DNA of 64,000 nt from Reticulitermes speratus (GCA_021186555.1 JAJKFL010000011.1:35720923-35784922), one strand, 5' to 3'. Positions 47,126 to 60,329 are shown, numbered from the stretch's first letter. A program made the numbers and translations. The notes: generated from the sequence alone by a model not told the origin.

Positions 47126-50100
47126 ATGCAGACATATATTATTGTCGTGTTATTATTGTCTAGTGGCGCTGTGAGTGCCGGTTTAGAGAATGTGTCAAAA
47201 CTAGCAGAATTTATAGCTGACATTTATCAGCAGTTGTCACGCAGTTGCATTTTCATAATAAACTCAGAGGCACAACAGCAAGGTGAGAATGAATTTTGTT
47301 GTTACTTCCGAAAGTCATATGGAGTTAGTGAACAGAAATTTACTTACAAAATTATGGAGAATTCTGCATAATGATGCATATGAATTATAACTTTTCAAAT
47401 AGTTATTTATACTTTTCAGGAAAAGTGTTTAAATATATAATATACTCGTAATATAAACCAATTCAATGTAAGATAATATGTTAATTTACAATTGAATAAA
47501 CTGAAATATATTACATGTGTAAATTTAAGTACATTACACTTTACTATTTAGTGCACTGCTGTATCTATATCCTATTTCATTTATTTAATCACATGATTCA
47601 TACCGTATGGCAATATTATAACAGAACTGTGAAAAACACATCAGACATCGCATCAGTGTTTTAATACGTACCTACTTTATATTCACTTATGAAATAACTA
47701 ATTAAATAAACAAAGAGAAATTTAACTAAGCAACTCCATAGAGCAGAATCCCTTATGAAAAGCTAATAGTTCCTCAACTGGTCAAGAAATTCCCTGAACA
47801 CATTGGTGCTCAGAGATTCATTACCACGTACAAGAAACGACTATTTGTCGTAACCAAAGCCAGATTAAGCGAGTCCCTACACACTCACCCATTTTATAGC
47901 TCAAAGATCAATTTTACTATTATCTTCCCATCCACTCATAAGAATTCCAAGTGGTCGCTTTCCCTCGAGCTTCCACACCAAATCCTATATGCACTTCTCC
48001 TCTACCACATACATCTACATGGGCCGCCCATCTCATCATTCTTCGTTTGATACTTCAAATAATATTTGTTAAGGAGTGTAGGTCACGACGTTCCTCGATA
48101 TGCCATCTCCTCCAGTCTCCTGCTACCTCGTACTTCTTAGTCCTATTTCCCCATCACCCTATCCTGAAGCCCCGCTGCCTATGTTCCTCAGCCAATTAGA
48201 TGCACCAAGTTTCACACCCACACAAAACAACGGGACAAATTTTTGTGTATTGTAAATTTTCTATTTCTGGTTAGCCAACTGGAAGAAAAACAATTCTGAA
48301 AGAAAGATAGCAGGCATATCCTGGGTCTAATGTGCTTTTAATTCTGGAATATCGCTTATGTAATATAATATGTAATTAATGCATTTCAGGTTTTGGAGCT
48401 ACAATATTGATGCAGACAGTTCGCAAGTATTTATTATATGAATATGTTCCTGTTATGGAGAAGACATTCGGAAGTGGCACCAGAGAGAGCTGCGTAGCTC
48501 AGCGGTCAATATACGTCATACTGAGTGGGAATGAAGAAATAAGAAGACATATAAATCAGGTTAGAAATGTACTGACATACTTGTTGTCAGCTAACATGTA
48601 TAAGTGTCTTGTAATAGGAGGTATATTTTTCAAAATATTTTATACATTTGTCATTTTTTGAGTTCCTCTCGAAATGCAAAAATTGAACGCTGCTTGTAAA
48701 GAAAAAAGGCTACAATTTTAAAATATTTTTGTAATGAATTCTCACATCTCTGAACTAAGATCTGTGACATTACCAGGCAAATGCAGCTTTATATTACAAA
48801 TCTAGTGTCACAGTACATTGGTAAGTTATTTTAGCTCATAAGCTTCTTCGGCTCAGAGGCCATTGCTAATAAAGTTTAGTAATTACTTGCATATACTCCA
48901 TTAAGCTGTGACGTTTCCCATTTCCCTACTATTATGTAACTAACTAACTAACTAACTAACTAACTACCTAATTACAGCAATGCTCTTCTTGAAAATAATA
49001 TTTCCTCCCATTTTATAGAAACCAAAATTTTTTACCGTGTTCAAAAAGCCCGCCATTTCTGTCTATCCTGGGACGGGTCAATCCAGTCCACAACTTCCCA
49101 AGAGATTTATTTGAAATCCATCTTAATATTATCAGCCCATTAAGCCTATGTTTAGCACGCGTTATAATTCATTCAGAATTTCGAACAAAGCAATATTTCC
49201 AACTTCATCTTCCCTATAAGTGACACAAGCCAGGATTTTCAAATTCTTCTTTATTTTATTAACAGAATAATATTCTGTTTTACGTAGATATACTTAATTT
49301 AACAAGCAATTTTACTGTGAATTTTGTCAGAGGTATTTAACGAAAAGTACTCTCAGTTCACAGAATACTTCATTTTCCGAAAACAGTTTCAGATATTCAA
49401 AATCAAAATGCATAATGTCAGAAAAGCTTATATACAAGAGGAAAAGAAAATGTTGCATAATTTCCTATGGATGTTATTTCAAACATTAAATTATCTTTAA
49501 ATATAAAGAATTCACAGACCATATCCATTCAAAACATATACGCGTAATTTAATAGAAACAAAATGTTCTTGCAATAAAAGAAAAATATTCTAACTTACAG
49601 GCATTTTTAGATCCTTATTCATCTAGAGCCATCTGGCTCCTGTTCCTGGACACCAACACGTCCCTGGAGCAGTTATTCATAGACATCAACATTCCTTTTA
49701 ACTGCCATTTCCTGGTGGCTCAGCCACAACCTGACCACGTCGTTGTGCTGACAGATGTGTACCGTGTCAGCCCAAAACTTCCTCTGCAGACGTACCCTTT
49801 TGGTAACTGGACTGCTGGTGGCGGCCTCACCTGGCCGTCGCAGGGCCTCTACAGAAGAAGAAACAACCTACATGGACATTTCATTCGGGCCACTAGGGTA
49901 AATGGGTGCAGAAACCTGTGTTACATGATCAATTATAATTCGACACTGTGAACAAGACATTTATAGAGAGCTTTTATGGGGGTTTGGATATAAAGCTACA
50001 TGTTGTATTTTATACAATGGGCAGAAAAATGGAAATTGAAAATTTTTGACATAGGGGGCTGAAAATTCCGGAAGAGTTTATTTTTAACTTTATTGACATA

Positions 50101-53100
50101 TTGATTACTGATTCTGTATTAAAAGCTCCACAGACTTTAAATATTCCCATTTATTCATTTGAAATTTATTACTTGTATCTTCAGAAAACACACAATACCT
50201 ACATCTCTTCACACATGTGCTTCCATTCGTCGCATAAAACAGAAAATTTGAAGTGTGTTTCAGTTGTATCCCTCGAGTTGCTTATCCTATCTGCCCGCCA
50301 TCCTTGCAAAAAATATTTTTCAGAATAACAAAAAATGTTTCTTTTTTGAAGATTACTTCTTGCTATATGTTATATAATGTTTCGTTAGTTGTGATATTGG
50401 CCACTCATTATTAGCAAACAGTCGGGGTTTTTTACTTATGGTAGCTGAAACAGCAGATATCTCGAATAATTTATCTAATTATCAGCATTCTAATTTTTAT
50501 TCTGCACAAACTCATAAAGATTCTTCACGTCTTCACGACCCTATATTCTTCCACATAATACCCGAGTTGTTTTTACAAAATGTACATAAAAAGGACGACT
50601 TTATCTCTAAACACGCTTAACCGAGTGGTTTAAGTGATTAAGTTGCAGGGTCTTTATTGAATATTGGTACTGCTTGTTTAAATATTATACTGATAAACTT
50701 AAAGTATTGGTCATGAAGCCAGATGTAAAGATCGGAGTATAAGTGTAGCATACATGGAGGGGAAGGGTAAGTGCATACGTGTAGCATACATGGAGGGGAA
50801 GGGTAAGTGCATACGTGTAGCATACATGGAAGGGAAGGGTATATGTATACGTGTAGCGTACATGGAAGGGAAGGGTAAATGTATACGTGTAGCGTACATG
50901 AAAGGGAAGGGTAAATGTATACGTGTAGCATACATGGAAAGGAAGGGTAAATGTATACGTGTAGCATACATGGAAGGGAAGGATAAATGTATACGCATTC
51001 CTTTCCTAAAAGTTTTGTTACAAGGATTTCATTCTGTAATATTGACACGAATAAGTAACGAAGTCTATGAAATACAACCGCATATTAACACCTACCATTT
51101 CCTCGACAAATCAAGAAATTAAACGACAGTAACTGAAACTGAGGCTGATTAACACATTCATAAAATTCCACCACTGGAAACAACACTGACAGCCTTATTG
51201 TACTCGATACATATTAAACAGTTATGGTATTACTGAATAATAAGGTATGTGGTACATATAAATACCACTGACATCTTAAAGGTTAATGCAAAGTAATGTG
51301 TACATTAGTGATTTTATTTTCAGTTGTCATCATATCTTACACAAAATTATGGTCAAGAAATATGGGACACGCTGGCAGACTCAATAAATTTAGCGTAAGT
51401 AATTATATTTTATTCTAATAAATATTTCTTTCTGGTAGAAAAATAGGAATATAAAGTATAAAATAAATTAAAATATAAAATTAATATAATATAATATATA
51501 ATAATATATAATATAATAAGATATAATATCATATAATAATATAAATATATAATATAATATAATATATAAAATAAAATATAAATTAATTAAAGGGAGGTGG
51601 GAGGATAGTGTAATGAAAGCTAAGAAATACCTCTACTGTACACATTTGCAGTCTCTGTAATAAAAAAATTAAAATTGCTTTGACCCTTCCTATAGAAATA
51701 ATAATCCCACGAATATTACAATACACTGAAACAAAAATCAATGCAAGAAAAAAAGGAAATTTTGCGTAGTATAATTTGTACACAACTGACAGCAATATTA
51801 ATTCCTCTTATTTGTCGTCAGTACTGTGTTTCACGACCAGATGTCTACTAACGAGACCTTGGCGCTGGTAAGCAGTGGGGTGGCAGACATTGGTATCGGA
51901 CAATTCGCAGTGACGAAGGAGAGGTCCGAAGTGGTGGCATTCACAGTAGCACTAGAATTCGGAGGGTAAGAGAAACTGGTTTATTTATCTGTTCACAATA
52001 GATATAAACTTACTCTGTTCAGCGTAAGACGTTGATGTTCTCCGAATGTCCTACATTCCTCTCTAAGACTGATTTGTTAATTTGAGAAGAATGACGGTGT
52101 TTGAAATCCTCTAAGGATCCTTTGGGCAAAAATGTTCCAGTAGAAATGAGGCTCTACTTTCTGCCACTATATCATTAGAGAATTGTAAATGTTAAAGTTT
52201 TCGGCCTTCACAACTATGAGCAGCAAACCTGACGTTCTTCATGATATAGTGTGGAATCACAAGTGGTTATTAACACAGTGAGGATCATGCTGTTGAAATG
52301 TACAATGAGCCTGCAGAGGGAGGGCGCGTTTCTACATAACTTTTTTACCACTGACAGAAGTACAACATATCATAATACAGAAATAAAAAATCACTCAAAC
52401 AATACCCTGCATTCCCTTAAATATATAAAGGTAATTGTTTCATCTCATTATGCGCTCAAAAATTTCGTTCGACATCTTGTCATTAAAAGTAAGCATACTT
52501 GAATTTATTGACGTCACGCATTTTGAATCATAACATCAATTTGTCTTACAGCAACAACCTGTTTATACGTCAACCCAGCAGCTCTGATTTGGCATGGGAT
52601 CGCTACGTCAAGCCTTTCAGCTACGGCTTGTGGCTGGCCGTGGTCATTGCTGTCTGTGCCCTCAGTGTCTGTCTGGCACTCACCAACTACGGCCATGAGA
52701 GGAACCAGGGCCTTACTGTGCCAGCCGTGTTATTCTACATTCACGCGTGTTTCTGTCAGCAAGGTCAGACCGTTAAATACAGTTTGTCGCCTTCCTACTT
52801 TCTGTATATTTCTTCTGTTTTAGTTCTATAATATAATTTCAATTTTTTCTCCTTTACGCTTACATCTATTTTTTCAGTTTTCCGTATCTTCCCTTCCTTT
52901 CCGTTCTTGAAAATGGTTTACAGACTATATATCGTCCCTCATTAATTTTGTCTCTTTAATTCCCTAAGTATATGCCTTCAATTCGCTCAAAGATTAATTT
53001 GCATAGTCTCCATTATTATGAGCTAGTACGATGTGTCATTTTGCCAGTAGTTTCCGAAGTTTAGTAGGATTGTAGTGTTTATATGTTCAATGACAAACAT

Positions 53101-56100
53101 TCAAATAAATTTTGTTGACATGACTGTAAAGGCAGTAACTATCTTTGACACCTTTGTAGGTATTTGCCCCTAGCAACAGCATTATGCAAAGCAGAATGAG
53201 ACTTCGCCAACACAGCCCAAATGACACGAAAACCCGCACTGAGTTATATGCTCGTTAATATAAATCTTTCAGCAACCTTTCAATATAATATCGCTATCAC
53301 ATAAAAGGCTAATATTTTAAATTGAGTTCTTAAGTTTCTAAATTGAAGTGTTACATGGAATCAGTGTACACCTAATTTCAAGAAGTAGGATTTTTCCCAA
53401 AACATTTATGCTGCTTAGTTAATATGACACCTCTTTGAGGAACCTACATTTCTTCACATTACAGAATATATAGACGCTTCGCTGTATATTCAACATATTA
53501 AATCCACAATACTCGCAAATTTACTCACACTACTCTGAAGAAATATTTCTGTATTCTTTACCTATGTGCATTTTTTTATTTTAATGGATTCATAATCTTT
53601 AGCATTAGAAAAACATAAGTGTTTCCTGTTTTCCACATGCACAAACCACAAAGTCTGTCATCAAGTAGTCTTTCTCGAAAATAAATTACTAATAAATAAT
53701 CCACAGTAGTTGTGTCCCTTCAATATTCTCCCTCATGCCCACACTTGTACATCGTGAATGTAATTCTCACGTACTTTCTTTCTATTAACAAGCATTACAC
53801 CCATAAATATGTCAAAGCAATTTTTGTAAATACTTCCTGCTGAAGCAAAACCAAAATACATTTTCCATTTCATGTTATGTTAAATTTTCCTCATTCGGTC
53901 ACAACATATTCAATGCTTTTCAAGAGCATGACAAATAAATTTGTATCTTAAACAAACAAATATGTGAATAATATTGCTAAAATACAACATGACGTAGATA
54001 TATGTTTTCATATGTTAGTCACAAACATAGTGTATACGCACATACAGTTACATATTAAAAAAGGTATGAAATAATTAAACAAAATTCCCTAAAGAATGTA
54101 TACCAGTGCTGTGTTTCTAATTCTTTATGAACAAATTGCATGCTTGCAGTTACTCAGTTCGTTACCTCATTGGTATTGTGGCGATACAGGGTTTATCGGC
54201 GCAGAGAACATTTAATGGGCTGTAACACGCAAGGGCCCAATCGAAATTAGACAATGTTAAAATGCAGAACAGTATCCTTAAAACTGTTAAACAAATTGAA
54301 CTCCTCATGTGTCGCAGGTCAGCCGGATGAAGTCAGCAACACATCTCGCCGAATCGTAATCTTCACATCACATGTGACGTCACTGGTGTTAATGGCTGCA
54401 TTTTCGGCGTTTCTGATCTCAAGCCTGGCTGTGCAGCCACGAGATCTGCCGTTCACAGACCTTCAGGGACTTCTGCACGACGGTTCCTACAAGCTGGGTG
54501 TCATGGAGGATCGTTACATCTTCCATGTGTTTGCTGTATGAAGAACGAATTAGTTGTGACCAGATTACTTGTTAGCAGCTGGCTTGGGGGTGAAGGAGCA
54601 AAGGGTTAAGAGAATAATCATGCAATAACAAGAGGTAATGATTCGGCTGTTACGTCACAGTTGACTGAAGATAATGTACTCTTGTAACATCAAACATTTC
54701 TGAAAGATGTAATCACATACTTGGCTGTTCCGAGGTGATTCTATCAGCGGCCACGACATACCAACTGCAGCCACATATATTGAAAGGGAGCTCAGCTAAC
54801 AAGTAATTTGTTCACAACTGTATCTATTTGTAATAGAAATGCACAGTGTTCATGAATATAATTTGTATGCTCTTTATAGACAAAAACTTTGACGTCTGTT
54901 TCACATAATACATATCAGGTGCCAGCAAAATTTACTAAATTCTAGAAGGCACCTCAAAATTCTGGGCCCCGGAAGATTAACATGGAACATGTTCCACACT
55001 GAAGACCCACAAATATTAGGTGCCACTGTACAAAATAGACCCGCCAGTGATTTGTGCATCCCTTCTGGATGTATGTGTTATTTGTAATTCTGAAAATAAA
55101 CAGCTATTATTCCCCTAACAATGACCATAGCCTCGAAAAATTTAGTCTTCATCCAAGCCTTGTTGGTAAACACTCTGAAGAGTTTCCCTTTAGCCAAATG
55201 GCAGTTCATATACGTCAAGAAAATCATGCAGTTAACGACAAAAAAGTATTTCTTTTTTCAGAGGGCCACTGAAGGAATTGAGAGAGAGGTGTATAAAAAG
55301 CTGATAGCGCCCTTCAAGAACGACATGCCTGTCTCGGATCTGGACGGTTTAAGACGGGTCTGTGATGATCACAATTATGCTTATATCGGCTTTCTCGAAC
55401 AGGAGCTGTCTTGTCAGGTTGTGCCGCTTCCTGAAACTTTATACTCAGCACCAATGGCCTATATAATCTCCAAGAACAACCCTTACAGAGGGCTCATCAA
55501 CTGGAGGTGAGATAATAAAATACATTCTATAGATCTATAATGGATATTTAATTGTGAGTACCCAGCAAAACCTCCAAGAATGAAAGACATGTATATCTAT
55601 TCTTAGGCCCTAATTCCTTGGTTAAGGAAATAAGATGTGTAGTCAGCTCCTAAAGTTTCTTGTGCAGAACGTTCTAAGTTCAATATATGTACCTAAATAA
55701 TTAATTATCAATCAATGAAAGAGGACTTAGAGTTACCAAATTGTCAACGAATGAGGTTCACTAGCAAAATTACTTGGCTAGTTTAAATCACTATACAATA
55801 TTATTATAAAACATTTAGGCCTAAACATCGACAATTAATAACATTGTCACAAATGTGATTATGTCAAACTATGAAATGTAAAGACAAAGTTTATTATTTG
55901 TGTTGTGGAAATTCCGGGTCACAACCTCCGCCTGATAACTAGATGCAATAGAGGTTTCTAGGTATTTTCCGTACCCACACAAAATGACAATGCCTTCCGA
56001 TACCTTATAGTCACACTGTCTCCGAAATCAATTATTGAAAATAGTTTCTTCGTTTCATTTTATACAGCAAAGCCTTATATTTTGTGGTAAATTTTAAATA

Positions 56101-56395
56101 TGGCGACATATACAAAAATTTAATATAGTTCAATTTCCTCCACAGGTTAGCACAGCTTCGTGAGACAGGAATTCAGGATAGAATAGACCAGCAGTATGAA
56201 CCCTTAGAAGAACCGGAAGAACAACCATCTACTGTAGATGTCAGCATGGTGACAGTAGCGCCAATTTTGGTTGTGCTTGCTGCTGGATATGTAATAGGAG
56301 TTTTCATACTGCTGATTGAGCGGTGTGTCCATGGAAATGTATTCAAATTCTGGCCACGTGAAAATAATTTAATGAGGCCCAAAAATGAATGCTGA
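47126..56395 (+). CDS. Divergent ionotropic receptor, complete nine-exon gene (unit 4)
   Basis: Likely a ligand-gated cation channel in sensory-neuron membranes. Exons: A 47126-47282, B 48390-48559, C 49601-49897, D 51324-51394, E 51822-51965, F 52552-52763, G 54318-54535, H 55262-55506, I 56146-56395 (TGA). Phases agree at every junction; 1764 bases give 587 residues with no stop. The start is the second ATG (MQTYIIVV): the upstream in-frame ATG at 47117 is lacking in the copies at 43.4 and 58.9 kb. Domains: signal peptide 1-18; amino-terminal domain to 208; S1 209-280 with arginine R266 (TKERSEVVAFT); TM1 about 304-324; pore 334-351 (FYIHACFCQQG); TM2 about 363-388 (AAFSAFLISSLAVQ); S2; TM3 about 541-562. 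Odd: the exon C donor moved 6 bases upstream, and S1 is 9 residues shorter than in units 1 and 2. The ligand is unknown. Confidence 0.9.
47700..48360 (-). mobile_element. LINE remnant in unit 4 intron 1
   Basis: Decayed minus-strand tail of the 27249 family (aactccatagagcagaatcc, tcaactggtcaagaaattcc, cttcccatccactcataag, gttcctcagccaattagatg). The same insertion is at 60330-60960 in unit 5. Units 1 and 3 keep only its last part next to exon B. Confidence 0.75.
48940..49270 (-). mobile_element. LINE remnant in unit 4 intron 2
   Basis: Begins with (taac)n tail copies at 48938-48970, then a decayed RT tail in minus orientation (atcctgggacgggtcaatcc, cttaatattatcagcccat). Positional equivalent of 36730-37075. 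Confidence 0.75.
50743..50995. repeat. 36-bp minisatellite, seven copies, in unit 4 intron 3
   Basis: Unit starts gtgtagcatacatggaaggg. Because 36 is divisible by three, it stays open in several frames and gives 12-residue repeats such as YMEGKGKCIRVA; this is a composition effect. Unit 2 has a single copy at about 24548. Confidence 0.93.
51465..51590. repeat. Degenerate ATATAATATA microsatellite
   Basis: About 125 bases of only A and T with a few other bases, in unit 4 between exons D and E. Absent from units 1 and 2. Confidence 0.9.
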
Positions 56396-56487
56396 GGTTT
56401 GGTGGAAAATTAACGACTGCCTCAATTACTTTTGATACTTTCATTCATCCATCCATTCATTTTTCCATGTATTTACCTAATTGTCTT

Positions 56488-57150
56488 GAGTAACTAACTC
56501 CATATATCACAGTAACTAACTCCATATATCACAGTAACTAACTCCATATATAACAGTAACTAACTCCATATATAACAGTAACTAACTGCATATATCACAT
56601 TAACTAACTCCATATATCACAGTAACTAACTCCATATATCACAGTAACTAACTCCATATATAACAGTAACTAACTCCATATATCACAGTAACTAACTACA
56701 TATATGACAGTAACTAACTCCATATATCACAGTAACTAACTCCATATATAACAGTAACTAACTCCATATATCAGAGTAACTAACTCCATATATCACAGTA
56801 ACTAACTCCATATATCACAGTAACTAACTCATATATCACAGTAACTAACTCCATATATCACAGTAACTAACTCCATATATAACAGTAACTAACTCCATAT
56901 ATCACATTAACTAACTCCATATATCACAGTAACTAACTCCATATATCACAGTAACTAACTCCATATATAACAGTAACTAACTTCATGTATCACAGTAACT
57001 AACTCCATATATGACAGTAATTAACTCCATATATCACAGTAACTAACTCCATATATAACAGTAACTAACTCCATGTATCAGAGTAACTAACTCCATATAT
57101 CACAGTAACTAACTCCATATATCACAGTAACTAACTCCATATATCACAGT
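56488..57150. repeat. 22-bp minisatellite, about 30 copies
   Basis: Unit cagtaactaactccatatat plus ca, about 30 tandem copies with few changes. The paralogous flanks of units 2 (31463) and 3 (39526) have a single unit followed by the same cagtcattcttcaaaaccca text. It grew from the taactaact tail of the decayed LINE downstream of the receptor. Confidence 0.95.
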
Positions 57151-57560
57151 CATTCTTCAAAACCCAGCTATCCCTTAGCTAGTCAGGCCGTCCCCCATAC
57201 TTTACGGAACCGCATAGTTAATTGTGGTGCTCAACAGAGCCGACACGTGTCCCTATCTTGAGTCGGATGATCCCAGTCCAAATGAAACCACGATATTTCT
57301 TTAAGACCCAAATAATTATAAATTTACACCTATGTGTAAGTCGTCTCTTTGTTTCGGGTTTCTGTATCAAAACCTCTGGATATATTTCAGTCCACTCCGA
57401 CACGTGCCACATGCACAGCCCATTTCATCCACCTGTTTGCAGTACGGTACAAATCATGAAACCCCTCATTACGCAATTTTCTTCTGTCACATTCTCCCTT
57501 TTAGACACAAATCTATGCCTCAACTACAAAATGTCAACTGAATGAATTACTTATTAAAAC
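57151..57560 (-). mobile_element. Decayed LINE tail downstream of unit 4
   Basis: Equivalent to 31480-31880 and 39540-39960. Minus-strand orientation is inferred from the taactaact tail at the left and from words such as gtggtgctcaacagagc and cctatcttgagtcggatga that match the 27 kb LINE tail. No intact frame. Confidence 0.55.
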
Positions 57561-57986
57561 TTACGTTTGAATACTTAAGTTTCTTAACGCTTTGTGCCTG
57601 CAAAACAAATTCTATGTGAAAGTTGATGAAGGAGGATTAAGAAACAGAAATTATAGACAAATACTGAGGAGGAGACACGTGGTAATTATTTTATGATGTG
57701 CTATTTCAATGTGAGGTATTTTAAGCTCAAAATATTTCCAAAAATGTTTCTGCTGTGAAGCATATTTTGTTGCAAACGAATTGAAAAGTGGATGGGAAAT
57801 AAAATTTTGAAATCAAATGGTGCTACAAAGAAGAGTTGGTAGTCCCTTCTGCCCTAACCTCACACATAAACACTCACAAGCAACTTCCCTGACACTTAAA
57901 CAGGAACAGACAGGTAGATAAAAAGACGCCGTGCAAAATTTTAAATCTCCATAGACGCTTTTATAATTCGGGTATTCTGTGATCTT

Positions 57987-58100
57987 AGGCGATGAAACCG
58001 GGTTACTTGCTTGCTTGAGGCCGGTAGTATAGAAGGAATTTTCATAATTATGTTTTAAATAAACGTCAGACTAAATATTTTTAAACCTTAGCCACCAATA
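57987..58100 (+). pseudogene. Relic TM3 exon after unit 4
   Basis: A more decayed copy of 32357-32482 with the same deletion as the unit 3 relic (acttgcttgcttgaggccgg). Confidence 0.55.
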
Positions 58101-58654
58101 AGAAATTCCTGTATGTAATTATTTTCAGCTCTATGCGTGCAACATCCCTGCCAATCTTATTTTTTTCTTAATTAAAGGAAACTGAGTGGCTTTACATTAA
58201 AATGAAAGTCACAAAATTTAATAAGATTATCAATATCAAATATTTGGTGAATTACGAGAATGTATTAAGATACAAACAATGGTCCGACAAAACAATTCTC
58301 ATTCCTCTGCAGTGGCCTCAATTTGACACGGAAATTTTAAACAAAATAAGCAAGTTTAACATAATTATTTATTAAAGAAACTGTTACACGGTCACTCCCA
58401 TTTAAGTTTCATTTCAATATCACCACAATCACCGCCGTGACGCTGTACAGCAACAAAACAACGATGAGAGTAGAAGCTAATCACAATATCAATAAGAATT
58501 GAAACATGTTCTAGTCAGGAGGCAGTACCTACAGACTGTGACACGCCACGTACAGCTTACACAGACCTGCCACAAGGTCAACTGATATGCTGATTGTGGA
58601 GCCAAACAATATCTGAATATCTCTACTGAACACAACTGATCCATACACACAAGA

Positions 58655-58906
58655 TATATTTCCCACCAAATTCTTTACTTAATCCCAATAAAACACCAAA
58701 TTTTTTGATGTTGTAAGAGGAGAACCGTTTCTAATTTAGTCACAAAACTTCGACCGTTTGATTTTCCAAATGCAGACTTATATATTTCCCACCAAATTCT
58801 TTACTTAATCCCAATAAAACACCAAATTTTTTGATGTTGTAAGAGGAGAACCGTTTCTAATTTAGTCACAAAACTTCGACCGTTTGATTTTCCAAATGCA
58901 GACTTA
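58655..58906. repeat. 126-bp tandem duplication over the unit 5 leader
   Basis: Two direct copies (58655-58780, 58781-58906) covering the conserved leader and the first codons of exon A, joined at a tatatt microhomology. The first copy therefore has an exon A start (atgcagacttatata) that runs straight back into leader sequence. Confidence 0.9.
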
Positions 58907-59419
58907 TATTATATTTTTCTGTTACTATTGTCTAGTGGCGCTGTGAGTGCTGGTTTAGAGAAAGTGTTAAAACTAGCAGAATTTATAGCTGATATTTACC
59001 AGCAGTTACCACGCTGTTGCATTTCCATCATAAACTCAGAGACACAACAGCAAGGTGAGAATTAATTTTGTAATATTTACATAAGTCGTTTGATTTTAAT
59101 GAAGAGAAATATACTTATAAAGTCTTGGAAAGGAACTGCTTATGATTTTGTGTATATAACACGAAAGATTTATTTAGAATTATATCATTTTAATGTATGA
59201 GGAGTGTATATGTCTTGGAAATTTGAAGTTTGTCGCTTTCGCTCAAAACATTTCCTTTTGTGTAGGCTCCGTTTTTCGCAGTTCGTAGTTTATTGGAATC
59301 GCTGAAATGTTCCTTTAACGATTCCGAGAAGGGTTAAAATTCAGAGCATGTGTTTTGGATGAATGAATGTTTGTGCAAATATGGTCGAGTGTTATTGACT
59401 AAGAAAATCGAAGTTCTCT

Positions 59420-59510
59420 GAGGAAACTTTGTCTCAGTGCCACTTTGTCAACCAATAGTCCTACATGGACTGGCCTGGGATTGAACTCGGCCCTACTTGG
59501 CGTGATGTCG
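59420..59510 (-). mobile_element. SINE family 3 relic in unit 5 intron 1
   Basis: Same relic and position as in unit 3 (33860) and after the 41 kb exon A (41690). Confidence 0.7.
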
Positions 59511-60329
59511 ATAATTATACGCCTGTGCCATAGCTAGGTATGTTGGGTCTTATAGCTTCTGGTATGTAACTGTCAGCTTGTCGAATGGTTATTTAACTCT
59601 GTGCGGATAAACTGCAGATGAGCTGGGCGGTTTAGTCTAAGTACGGGGATTCACATCCTCGAGATACGCAGATATTTTTCGGTTTTTGTGTCCAGAAAAA
59701 TACGTGGTCCACTTTGCATGTGATCGAATGTGAACACGCTGTACTACCCCCGAGGTAAAACGACCGTAACGTGCTGCTAACTCCTCCGTCCATCTAGTGG
59801 ACAATATGAATGAGGACTGTACAAACAGCTAAAGTACCCTATGCATATACCCTTGGCATAATGCTCAATTAGCAACCAGGACACATTACCCTTGTAAAGG
59901 AGCTGAACTACTGGAGTTGTGTGAATGTCATAAGACAATTTGTAACATTAATATCTGAACTTCTGAACGTAGTACAATGCACTTTATATGTTTTGTAATG
60001 AATTATTCGTTTTAAAATAGTTATTTATACATTTCAGACAAACGTATTTCAATACATATTGTACCCATATTATAAAATTACACACACCATACACAAAAAT
60101 TCAAATTCTATGTAAAGTAACACTTTAATTCACAATGAAATAAACTTAAATATCTTAGAGGTGTGTATTTAAATACATTACTGTTTATTATTTAATTTGA
60201 TCTTCTTTGTAGTTCCTGCATTATCTATGTCATCGTATGTGTTGTTCCATATAGTAACATTAAGCAAATATTATAAATAATTCGTCAGGTATCGCAACAG
60301 TGTTTAAAGAACTACTCTATATTCACTTA

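Noticed and set aside
50638..51122. Open frames on both strands with 12-residue repeats as secreted repeat proteins
   Set aside because: They arise from the 36-bp minisatellite inside IR intron 3 and appear in several frames at once.
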